From Anisakis pegreffii (taxonomy: Eukaryota; Nematoda; Chromadorea; Rhabditida; Anisakidae): DNA of 64,000 bases. The DNA is taken from the NCBI GenBank assembly GCA_035041965.1, contig JAPYMA010000457.1:45394-109393 (forward strand). Direction: 5' to 3'. Position 1 is the stretch's first letter. The number at the start of each line of letters is the position of its first letter. A program made the position numbers and the translations under genes. The notes beneath the pieces were generated by a model. It worked only from the letters and a program-made list of their open reading frames with translations, searched no databases and was not told the origin of the DNA. Positions 1-12,400 of this stretch are shown one piece after another.

Positions 1-34
1 ATGGATATTGTGAGGATTAACAAAGCCTGTACAT

Positions 35-276
35 TTATGTGAAGCTTCGGGATTCCCGATTCCAAGATTTTAGCCGGAATGACCACTCTTCAATCATGGT
101 GTCAGTCCCCTCATTAGTTCTTTTTTTCTCATCTACCCGTTTTGTTTTTTTAATTTCCATGGAAAGGTCTTTAAGTTCCGTGTAAAAGTTTGCCTCAGTC
201 TGGACCGTGGATATAAAATATTCAATAATATTGGAGAGCATTTCGTAGTCATTTTCGTTTCGCAGCGATGCGAATG
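35..276 (-). CDS. Possible 3' exon of an unidentified minus-strand gene
   Basis: On the minus strand a frame stays open from about 276 to the stop at 35. It encodes a charged, helix-like peptide with runs such as NENDYEMLSNIIEYF and TELKDLSMEIKKTK. Composition and heptad-like spacing look like a coiled coil or BAR-type helix, but I cannot name the family. A possible acceptor (TTGAG) lies at 277-278. A second possible acceptor, CCAG, falls inside the frame. The overlapping longer minus frame (133-531) is richer in Arg and Cys and looks less natural. No donor or partner exon is proven, and the gene may continue beyond the window edge. Confidence 0.28.
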
Positions 277-1078
277 CTCAATTCGGAAATTGGATCCACG
301 TTGCTTGCGATTGGCTGCACACCGATGACTTTCTATTTCTGTCGATAGATAGACAAAATCGAGAAAAATTGCTTTGCGAATGAGCTGAAAGGATCCGAAA
401 TATTGTCGGCATTTGCAATCGCGCAGAATTTTGCGCCTGGAATGAATCGTATCGTTTGTTCGTTCACAAAACAAACGCACCAATCGCCGACGAGTGATAC
501 CATCTTTCTGTGTGACATTCACGCTTTTCAACAGACCGATTCATCTTGTCGTCAGTTCTGACAAATTGAGAGATTTGAGGTTCTTTTGAAAGCGAACGTT
601 TCTGTATTGTTGTTCATTTAGATTTCTTTTCGGTCATATGAATAATTCACAATTAAACTTCGCGAAGCACTTCATGGAAAGGTCGATGAATTTTCTGGTT
701 GAAATAACACACGGTTGGGTTGGCTGAATTCCTCGGAAAAGTGCTTCAATAAAACGTGTCATTTTTTTGGAAGTGCATTTTGAAGAGTGAATCGTGCGAA
801 GCTTTTTCTTTGAAAATTTCGTGACAAAAAAGCTGAGTGAGTTTTGTTAGAAAGTTTTAGTTGCTCATTGGAATTCGAAAATTCGTTCTTGAATCGATAT
901 GGTTTCGTTTTGTGCCTGCTTTTTGATTTGGAAAGCCTATGAATTCTTGCCGTGAAACAAAAACCATCACATGAGCATATTTTCTTACGAGTTTATTGCA
1001 TCTGCTAATGAGAAACATGTTGCTCGATTGTTTACCGACGTTAATTAAGTGTCTTCTGCTCGCATATTTAACAGCAAA

Positions 1079-2273
1079 TCAGTGTGAGTGCAATGGAGAT
1101 AATTCGAAAAACTGCCATTCGATTCCGCTTGATTGCCCATTAATGTGAACGTTGATTGTTTTCTGACACCGTTGTTGGTGTTTACTGTTTTAATATCGAT
1201 TGCAAGATTTGGCGTTTTTTTTGATTCGCAATAATTAAAATCATTCGTACATTCTCAATCAGCAAATACACCCTTTGGTTGCAGCTGATTTTCACATTTC
1301 CGATTCGAGTCAATTTTGTCATGAATTCCATTCGCATATTCCCTATTGAATGCTCTTAAATAATCTTCTTACACATCGTCGATGCAGTAGATCGACTCTA
1401 TTTTCATATAAAAATTTCAACTGTCTTCAGTCATATGGTCCCCTCATGAAATTCCACTAAAATCATGCTTCAACGCTTATCGGTGTTATCGTACGCAAGT
1501 TATTAATCACATTATGAATGCACTGCCATCCTAAGTAATCCCACTTCAATTGCACCTACTATCAATTCCACCTTCACTCAGTACTCATATAAACGGGTAT
1601 TCACTTGCATTTCAGCTGATGATTATCTATTTTAAATCGCTTACATTCGTTTTTTTGCCATTCCGCTTGCTGGATGCAACAAAGACCATATAAATCTCAT
1701 TTATCCATAGCGCGCATCCGAATGGTCGTATATACCGATATCCACTTGCTGATGAAGCTTTCAATCTCCTCAAATTCTCAATGATCCATACGTCCAAGTT
1801 CATCAACTTATATCCGTCATCCTCTGTTAGCAACAACTGTAGCTAATGAGGATGCAGAATTTGAAAATTGTAAAACTGAAGAAGTCTAAAATGGTTTTAA
1901 TGCCTCTCATATTGTTCAGAGACTTTTTCATCTCAGGTTCTAATGCTTGTCGATATATCATGCTTTCATGGAGGTATAACAAAAGAAAAGCTTGTGAGGG
2001 TGTAATATGTGCACAAAAAATGGTTTTTGATAAATTCTCACCATGGTGAACTTCATTTAATGATGGTAATAAAGCGGTATTTGAGGTGTAAAAAACGAAA
2101 CACTCTATTTTCAGAGGCAGTGTGTCATATTGCAAACATATCTGAACTTGATAATAGAATCCATCAAATTTTAGGTCAGTTCGGATATCTTGCGTCTTAG
2201 TGGTTACTCGAATCAGTTCCGAACTCTACTCACCGGTCGGAGTGTGCAACGTCGAGAGTCTGGGCCAGGAGCA
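1079..2273 (-). CDS. Unidentified gene, three candidate 3' exons
   Basis: Three minus-strand segments join in phase. Exon a is about 2273-2234 and ends at a GTGAGT donor; its 5' end is uncertain. Exon b is 1823-1645, with an AACAG acceptor and a GTAAGC donor. Exon c is 1162-1079, with a GTCAG acceptor and a TGA stop at 1079. The phases agree: 1 nt plus 2 nt at the a/b joint, and phase 0 at b/c. The middle exon reads DVWIIENLRRLKASSASGYR followed by a Gly-Cys-Ala-Leu-Trp segment, then a basic SSKRNGKK patch. The tail has NVHINGQSSGIEWQFFEL before the stop. I do not recognise the family. The upstream exons were not found. The support is splice phase and protein-like composition only. Confidence 0.38.
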
Positions 2274-2304
2274 CTCATTCAAGATATCGATGGCAAGAAA
2301 GGTT

Positions 2305-5300
2305 TATGTCATTCATTTCCGCCAAAAAAAGTTTCCACTTCCATCTTAATTCCATAGAATTTTTTGAACGATTTTTCAGCTGCTTCAATCATTTTTGCTT
2401 CTGCTGAATTTTATGAACTTCTTCATATTTCATTCATTCATCAAACATTCTTGAAATGAAAATTTTTGTGATTTTCCATAGCTGACTACTTCTGATTCAA
2501 TCGCTGATCAGCTGAATATAATCTTATTTCAATGTGCTTAATCCACTTATCCTTTTCGTTCAGTTATTTGTTAATTAAGGAACCGCTCTCAACTAGAGCT
2601 TGCTTTTATAAGCTGAATTTTCTCTCCATTTCCATGTCTCCATATCACGCGCAAAATCATTCGAACTGATCACTGCTAGGTGATATACTCATAGTCAATC
2701 TTCGCCATAAGGTTTCGCGTGAACATAAGTTGTATGGGATGCTTCTGAGCAGCTTACTTTTGTCGTTATGTGCTCCAGCATTTCTAAGTTACATGTGCCA
2801 ACGGCCATTGCTGGCGCATTACAAGCAAATGCATAGCTGTCGTGTCAGCTGCAATCGGAATTTTGCACTTGTTGCGTGCTAATAAATAATGACCTCGTTA
2901 ATGTACTGTTGTTAGCCTCTAAAGTCGCAAACATTTTGCACGGCAGTCATTCTATTGCTCAATCGAGCGAGTTTCTTCTTCATTGATGAGGTTTCTTGGC
3001 CGTTCCATTCATGACATGTCATGTTAAAAAGAAACTCATTCATTCTATTATACTTCGCAAAATCAACTACACTAAACCAATATGTCATCATCGTTCATAA
3101 GATATGCATCCATTTGTGAATTCTTCAACTGTTTCGTTCAACTGGACAGGACGACAAATTTGGTGTGTATATAGGCCAAATTCCATTGGTGAAAAATCAT
3201 GTTTCAGAGCGAGATAATAATTTTTCAAACAGTCGCCAGTATAATGTTCTCAAGACATTGAGATATTTGATCAGAGTGTTTCGGAGTCGACCTCTCCTTG
3301 CTTGCTGATCAACTTTGAAGCAGTGTCAAAGAATCTCATAACATTTCCCGGATTGCTTTTCTCGTTATACTATCAAACAATGTGTATATGTGTTCACATT
3401 AATCTAATAATAGAATCTATGTGATATGAAAAATGATTTACAGCTATGAAGTGACAGAACAATGGGCTCAATGATTCATGAGCAATGAGATTTCCTTGGA
3501 AGCTTTTAAAATCATCTTTGTTTGTGTTTTGTTTCTTTTGTTAATCAAAAATAGTCTTCATAAATTGCTGATCATTAGGGCTTTGAGAAAAAACTTTCCT
3601 TTTTCATAACTTAATACGTTGATTTTATGAAGTGCCTCTTCAACAACTGTCGTTGGCTTTTTTACTGACGTGAGTTATTTTGAATGTATTTCGAACTTCT
3701 TGAGTATGATTTAGCGATCAAGCAAACGAGAATCTCATTTGGCTCAAATGGTAATAGTTTGCAGGTACACTGTTCTTGTGAACTGTTTGCTATTAAGTTA
3801 TTGGTTGCAGTACAACTGACAATGTGAGCAATCATTCAGAAGCGCATTTTTGAATACAAAACAACATTTTGAAAAATACAGTTCTGTATTCAAAAAAATG
3901 CATTTTGAATGAAAACTTTACTGATAGTATGTTTGAGGGATTTGAACACGTTTTCTGAGGCAAAGGCTATGTGCGATTAAATGAGAATGTTTGTTTGTAT
4001 GCATTTGTGAATGAACGCAAATTTTTTTCCTTTCAATATTCATATTTATGTGAATGAAAACGGAATAGATCATTTATGTAAATTCAGTGAAGCATTTTGT
4101 CCACTTTTTTCGAACTTTTGTTGTGCAGTTGAGCCTTAAATGCGTTTTTTTTTTTTTTGACGTGTGAGCAAACTGGAAGCTTTGTATTACAAGATATTTT
4201 CATGAACAGAAGAGGAAATGCAGTATTTTACAAGGTTTTTAGACGGTTTCGAACGATGTGATTTAAATGAGAATGACAAATTTCTCTATCGAATTGGTTC
4301 CTTTAAATTTTCGAAGTTTTCCACTCGGCGTTAACGCACAAAAATATCGCTATCAGCTATTATCCGAACTGCAATTTCCTGCATTTCTCTTCAGAGTTTA
4401 CAATATCAAAATACGAATCATTTCACTCTGTTTTTAATCTCTTCCATATCCTTCATATTGTCCCATCGATAACTGTTCTTCAATTTTTCTTGTTATCTTG
4501 AACTGACATGACCGAATGCATACCCCATCCACATTTTCATTGAAGCGTAGATGAGTGCTTTTCGAACTGTGATCCCTTTAAACTCATGTCCTCATCTTCG
4601 ATTCGGTTTGAATACTGAATGTTCAGGAGCACTGAATTATTAACATTTCTTCAAAACTGATCACATGTTTGCTGTGCAAAAAAAGTTTTTTAAAACTGAA
4701 TATCATTATTATGGCAAGCTGAATGTTCTTATAGAAATGAAAATGCAATCGATTCATTAAAAATTCATTTGAGCATTGACATCAACTTTTCGAAAAAAAA
4801 TTTTTCAGGGTAGTAGTGAGTTCCATTGCGACAGACAAACCTTTGCGACACTTAACTTTGTGAAGTTAAAGTAAGGATCGAATCATATTTTATTGTGATT
4901 TCAGCAGATCAATGAAACTAATCGTGCCACATTTTAAAATTCACTCTGATTTCAACGGTAACTGTGCAGTGGTAAGTGAGCGCTGTTGACATTGTTAAAT
5001 GGAGCTCGAATGCAACACATACACATTCGACATATCCACGATAATGTCTAAATTCAAAGCCATCAGACGTGAACTGGAAGCATATAAGACAAATGATGTA
5101 AGATTCTAGTGTATGATGGGATTACGGAATGCCCATATGTTCTTCTGTGTGCATGTGTGTATGTGACATTATCGATACCGGTATTTCCTATCGAATACGT
5201 ATAACATAATAAAACTAACTGAAAGTGTTGGTAACCAAGGGAATTGTGTGAATATTCATCAATTCACGAAACAAATCAACCGTCACTCTTACGAGCAGTT

Positions 5301-6440
5301 TATAGGTATCATTCTTTTGCATTATCCCTCGCATCGTCACAATGTTCATAATCCATATCCCTTTATCCAGCCAGCGTTGGCTTACTAATTACTGGTGCAC
5401 GTTAGCTTTGTTCTATTCCACTCCATATTCTGTACATTCTTCTTACATTCTCTCACTCCCATTTCCGATAGTCTGTGTACTTGTTCTTGGTGAATATTAA
5501 TTGCTTGAAATCTCAAGTTCATAATATGACAAACACGTTAACTGTTTACGACAAACACGTAAAGCAGTGCGCAACTGATTCGAATCCGTAACACCTATCA
5601 CCGGGTACGACAACAGTTGACGAATGATGAGTTCACAGGCTGGCATGCTCGAGAAATCTTTGCTTATCACAGACTCGCAGCAATCTCACCTGATTGTGTA
5701 CTTTTATGAACGCTCATCACAACTACACTGATTCTGCTACCTCACCGTAACTCCATAATTCTTATCTGCTTTCTTCGCTATTCAGGTGTTCATTAATCAC
5801 TCCTTCACATTCAGTGGTCGTCGTTGCATAGCTTGTTTAGTTCACACTAACAGAACCTAAATCCATATATTCTATCGTGTCACCACTCACTCTATATTCC
5901 GTTCCCTTTTATACACTGCAACATGCACTTATCCATCGTCCATCCATCCTTATCCATCCCTCTATGAATTCCTCTCTCTGCTCTAGTTGAATCCAGTCTA
6001 ATCCCACCTTTGCATCTATTCTCCTTTATTCACTGTGATTATGATACTGATGAAAGAAACGATCACAATTTGTCATTTGCACCGCACATTCCTTGTCGAG
6101 GTACACCTTACTTTGCTCATTAGTACCGCTTGTCTGTGAGTAGTTTTTTACAACGACTTACAATAATTACTACTGAATTGTACCTGAACCGTGCTTCATT
6201 AACATCCACTTATATTCCAATATCTACTCGATCAGTGCATTCCTCACACGTCCATTTACTGCTGCTGAGCTGTTGTTACGGTAAACACTCATTATTGTAT
6301 TTATAAGTATCACTAGTGTGCAACGACGATATGATCTATTTGCTGATCAGCTGCTGTCAATGCTGAGCGTTGAATGTGACAAGTCAGCAGTTTAAGAACA
6401 AGTGGAAAGACCCAACCAAGAGGGTCTTATTAGTCGTTGG
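2305..6440. other. Intergenic or 5' flanking DNA, no gene seen
   Basis: No frame here has coding character backed by splice sites. There is a 15-T run near 4147. The stretch just upstream of the channel gene (about 5.3-6.3 kb) is relatively C-rich with ATCC/CATT repeats and could hold its promoter, but no defined element can be named. Confidence 0.4.
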
Positions 6441-9400
6441 ATGTCTAAAACGAGGAGATTACTTCGAACGGACGACTGCTCTCCGATGGTAACGTCAACA
6501 CAGCTCGAAGAAACACAACCGTTGGTTGTTCACACCGAATCCAACGCCACCCACTATTCATTCTCAAAACCCCTTCTATCTACAGTAGCAGCCACACCAA
6601 CATGGAACAGTCATATTACCCGTCACTTTATATCGCCTCTGCGTCCCACCAAATCGCATATGAGCGCCTCTCCGTCCCACCAAATCGCTATGAAGCAGTA
6701 TTCTTATCTCAACAATAATCACTTTCCACATGTCGTCGATTCTCGATGTTATTCAGCGAATGGTTTTCGACGTTACAGTGTTGGCACTTGCATGAATAAG
6801 TCGTCGGTGTTGCCTGATTGTAGTTGCAGTTCATCATCGACCACCAGTTCCTTGTTGATGGCCAAAAGAAGTGCGTATTGCGTTAAATGGCGATCGTGTG
6901 ATCGCTATGACACAAGCACTAAATCGAGCGATTTCTCATTCAATCTAACACCTACAGGTTCATTTCATTTGTTACGCACGCACAATAGTTTTGCTGCGTT
7001 CATCAATCATTGATATATTTTGCTGCATTTATCCACACTATATAGCTGTTTTTTGTTGAAATCGAAAAAAACCCTAAATGATATTCCAATATCCTTGAAA
7101 TAATTATTTAACTTATGCATATTTGCTGTTTGAGAGCTGAAGTAACTTCTGGAGCAATTACCGAATCATCCAGCAGAATCATTCAATCATGAGCTGATGA
7201 TTACTGAATGAAGCGTTTCTTGTGAAAGACACTCGGAATAACCGAATTCATTTGCTAAAATGCAGATGTTTTGGATACATTAGCACATTGTCGCAGTTTT
7301 CTGTTTAACAAATCAGGAAAAACTTCTTCATGGATTCTCAACAAAAAATGTCCATTAATTGAGTCGCATTAATTCACACTGCATTGTAATCAGTTCACCC
7401 TCAGAGAATGCTCGCATCTGTTTATGATTACTCGTTAGGTTCGTCATCATTTCACCTGTGCACGTGCGCCTTGTGCAGCTCATGAGCTATACGGTTTCAT
7501 GTTTATGTATTATGCAAATGAATTTTTGATTTTGCATCGAATGTAGTCGAATCTTAATCGGATTCGTAGCCGATACAGATATAAGATCGGATTTGATAAG
7601 CGATTTGAGCAAGCATTAGCGGCAATCGTGCTAAGAATTTCACACTTTTTTCCCTCTCGCAACCACGTATTCAATCTGAATTTTAATTTCCATAATGCAT
7701 CTTGACACAGATTTGTGGTTTCCGTACTGTAAAGAACTTCTTTAGATTGAAATCCTATCGGAAAAAAAAGATTTTTGCCTGAAATCCGCATTGGATTCAT
7801 CACATTCATGGACTGATCATAGTGAATTTAGTTTATTACTCCGGAATTACAACAAAAATAATCCGAAAGTTGAACTGAGCTGAAAACTCGAAGTTAAATC
7901 GAAATGCATTAAAACTTTTCATGAATGAGTTAGTGTTTCAGCCTCAATTTACGCCACCCCGCTGGCCTGCTCGCCTAGCCAGCAGGGTGGCATAAATTGA
8001 GGCTAAAACAATCTGCACAGACGGAAACGCGAGCATTGTGGTCAGCTGCGTTACAGACGTTTGATAGCCTGGCCAATCCAGGTAATTCAGGGTTATAGTG
8101 CGTATGTAAGAACCAAATATGGCCGAAGTATTTAGCAGAATATTTTCCTGCAAAATCTGGTGCAATGTTCTGATATGGACGGATTGATGACCGAGTCAAC
8201 TTATTAATATGTGCCCACAAACTGAAAAGATTTTCGGCAACAGTTTTATCTGAAATTGAACAACACATTTTGCGTGAATTTCAAATGTTCATTCAGAATT
8301 ACAGTCCGTATAAATCTGAGCAGATTCGGAGAAGATAGACGGATATTGCAATCAGTTCAATTTTTTTTCTCATTCAACTCTGCTTTGCTTGAATGCAGTT
8401 TAGCATATTGAAGTGGAAGAATATCAGAAAAAACTTTGCTCATTGTCAGGTAGAAGCACGTCTTTCGATGCGATTTCGTTCATTCATGCTTTCGAATCTG
8501 TTAAACGGACGCGTTACAAACAGTTCAGAAAATTTTCATTTGCTTCAGTTCATCCGTAACCAATTAGGCTTCAATTCATGCGATTATTTGCTGAGAAGCG
8601 TTTTTGTTTAATCTGTTCTAATCTGATGAATTGGCGTTGTTATGGAATACGGTATCGCCATCAATCATACTCGTTTCTTTTTCGAATCGATGATTGTTTT
8701 GAAGAGTTCATTTGCTTAATGAAAAGACGACTCACTAGTTTCTTCTCTTTCTTTTGTGTGTATCAAATGAAATTCTCGTATAGAAAACGTAGACTCTAAA
8801 TATATTGCAGTTTTGAATGTCAACAATGCAGTGCTACATAAAGTTAGTGCTAATCGCGGACATATCGTTACATTTCATAAGTATTCATATTTGTATTCCT
8901 GACTGACTTCATACGTCAGATTGCCATCCAATTCCTGTACCAATTTTTATTTCTCTTTTATCATTATAAATGGCAGTTCAACCGAAGCATATTGATTTGT
9001 ATTCTGGGAATCGATTTGCAAAGGAAACAGTCATTGAATTTGATTGATTTCCGTTCAAGATTCAACATCGTTTTAAGTGTACAGAAGTTACATTACGAAC
9101 ATGGAAAACCATTGAGAGACTGTGATTAATTGTTGGCATGCTTAAGAAGCTGACTGGTCATGCAACACAACATGCGAACGTACCTTCGGAAGCATCAACT
9201 CCTAATTACTTTCAGAAACGCTATTTCGTTTCATTCGCTTATTCATCAACTTCAATTATCGAATCATATTTTATCGTTTTGATTTCTGAACCTTTCACAA
9301 CTCTATCGCAGCCAATATCCTTATCAGTCAATAATGTCCGATAATTTCAAGAGAATTAAAAGCTGCATAAGAGTTTTGAACAGCACTGTTGACAAATCTG

Positions 9401-12400
9401 CAATGATGACGGCGGTTTTGATGGATAATCATATCGTATCTTCTGATGGGTTCCGTGTCAAATTCAAATAGTATCATATATAGCGATAATGTCTCTGATG
9501 GTAACAGCAATAAAACTAACACTAACAGTACTAAAACCAAAAACATTAATGAGAACAAGAAGAGTAATAGTGGCGATAGCAGTGTTAGTCGTATGTAATC
9601 GGAAATCTGATTGAATCTGTCTGTATCCTGTTTTCCCTTCAATAGTGCATGATTGAAAGGTTACATTTTATTGAGTTCCATTGAATGCACTCTGATATCG
9701 AATGCTATTTGAATGGAATGCTGTGAACAGTACGTTCGTTTGTCTTCGTATCGTGTAGCGTTGAACACTTCGCACTCTTCAAAATCTCAAAAAATGCTCG
9801 TTGAATCAATTACGCAATCACCCAACCAACTCCTGCACGCTTTTTTCTCGCATTTCACACTTCGATCGTAAAAACGGCATTTTCACATTTGAAATGACGA
9901 AATAAAATGACAAAATAATAACGCCATGCTCTCCAATTCGATCAACTGTTCAAATCTTCTCACACGGTTATATTCGTGTCATTGCGTCATTGAGTGTACA
10001 GTCTGTCCTCCCTTAATCACATTATAACATTTCGTGATAATCACGAGAGAAGCACATCGTACTGATTTACCGGCTTCATTGGACTTCAAGAAATTGCCTA
10101 ATAGTAGTGCTTATTTCGCGTCGACAGGTGATAAATTCAATTAGCTCTGATGCTAATAAACTAACAAGATTTTGTGGTTGTTTGAGAGAAAAAATGTTGA
10201 CTTAGTCAAGATTTACGAAGAGCATAGATTGTGAAAGTAGCCAACAAATTGGATAAAGTGAATTAGATGGAATGCACATGTAATTAAGACGATTTGCCCA
10301 CGATGCTCGTATTACATAATGATATTAACAAGTCGACTGAATAGCAAATTCGAATGAATTCGCATCTATATAGTTTATAATTCATAATGTAATAAATTGT
10401 TTCACAGTATGCTATCTATTGCTTTTCAGTTGATTAATGTTGATGTTTTTCCCATTAACTCATGAGTTCAAAACAATGCCAGTTAAGTTATTTTCTAATC
10501 GTATCAGTTTTATTGTTGTTGTTCAACTCATTATTGAATGTCAAAAGCACAGTATTAACTGTTTCGATTATTTGATAACACTGATGATTATCAGAACACG
10601 AATATCACAGTTTTGGTGTGTTCATAAGAACAGTATTGTACTTGGTCACCATCTTAACTCATCATCATCGAAATTAACATTTGTATGTTTGTTGACATAA
10701 GGATTGCATTTGGCTCAACTGTTGTGCGACGGAAGGCCATGTTTTTGTGTTGCAGTTGAAGGTGTTCAAGAAAACCTTTCAGTTGGGATATAATTATTCA
10801 AACTCTCCGTTTACTTTGTTATGATTTCCACAACATGAGAACAGCATTCAAGAGTATTGAATTTCTTCTTCGATTTGAATGAAAAGGATTGATTTATGGC
10901 TGAGGGACCAATTTGAGAGAATATCAAGACTCAACTTTATAAGAAATCAGATGGTGCAGTGCAGAATTGTTGGTGTTTTCGCTGTTGCTATATATGATCA
11001 GGATTCGCAATTTGTACTTAGTTCATGTGATGACTCGTATATTCGATGAACATGTTCATCACTTCTATGAATTGTTTTACAAGTCACATTTTCTATTCTT
11101 TTTTTCTGATCAGATTTTCCGGAAGATCCGACTAAAATCGCGACTTTAAGATGAAAAGTGTAATGGAGGCATCCGATTCGATCCGAGTGTAGATACCGAA
11201 ACAAAACGGAAATCGAGTGCAACGGTTCGTGTTATAAGGAGACGACAAAGTGGATACGGTATTGCGATCACTAGGTCAGTTACACTGTAGTGTACTTGTT
11301 TGAACAGCAATCATTTAGCTGATCAGAAGTCAACGTCAACGAATCAAAAGAGGCCAATTACGTTGATATTGGATGGTGTACTCATCAAGCTCAATTTTCA
11401 CAAATGAGTTAATTTGAATGGCTTATGACATGTCCTAGATTGCAAGCGTTCTGAGTGTGGGGCTTTTATTAACTCTCATAAGCAACACTGTCAGGAGTGA
11501 CCAATAAGGAAAAATTAAGCACCACTTATAACTGATTGTTTATAGTGCAATATAAAGCACCAAAAATTACTGGCTGATAGATTTTTTGAGTACTTAATTG
11601 CTTCGCATGATGAATTCTTATTTAGTGTGAATTGTGTGAGTTGATCACGTAAACAAAGCATTATTTGCAGTGACAGTACGGCGAAAATGCGCTGTCGTAT
11701 GAGAAAGCAACTTTTTGTTAAACGAAATAAAGTGTGCGATTTATCGTTGGCATTGGCTCTAGTTGGATTGATCCTGGTTGTTATCGATGCAGAATTAACG
11801 GCGTTATCTGATGATACCAGTGTTTCAAAGGTACTACTGATTGTCATCTATAGGTGTCATTATTATTTGTCATTATTTGTACACCTGAATGATTTAGTCG
11901 ATTCTCACCGACAGGTATTCAGCGCTTAGAGCTAAATGAATTGCTTGGAGATACAACTGTTCTGTGAGTAACTTATACTGCAGTAATATGAATGATGAAA
12001 GGGAAGTTTTCAGCGACATCCAATGTCTATATTATTGCGTTCATTATGTGTGATCAGTACGATAGCTCTAATGGCAAGTTTGGTGAACTATCATGCGATT
12101 GAAGTAAGTTGTACGATCGTTTTATGCCAGCTGAACCGACAAACTATAAATGTTCACGGCTTCTGCGGAAACCTTTCCTTAGAATTCCATTGGGAGAGAA
12201 TTTGAGTTCATAGTAGCATCTTGGCACATTTAATTTGTGGCAGATTCAAAGGAATTGTCGCCTTCATGACGATATTTCAAGGGATTGAGGGTGCGGAATT
12301 CAAGCGAAAGGATAGCTTTTATAAATACGAGTTGAAAGTTCTCGTGTCATTTTGCTCCCATTATTGCATGGCTATTTGCACGTTTCTTGAGGATGTTTCA

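Noticed and set aside
133..531. 132-codon minus-strand frame as a gene
   Set aside because: Arg/Cys-rich, no splice support, and it overlaps in another frame a more protein-like segment (35-276).
5570..5600. GATTCGAATCC as a tRNA B box
   Set aside because: First base deviates, no T-arm stem, and no A box upstream at a workable distance.
9328..9642. Minus-strand frame with a Leu/Val-rich stretch resembling a membrane segment
   Set aside because: It is the antisense shadow of the Asn/Ser/Lys-rich plus-strand exon at 9446-9590.
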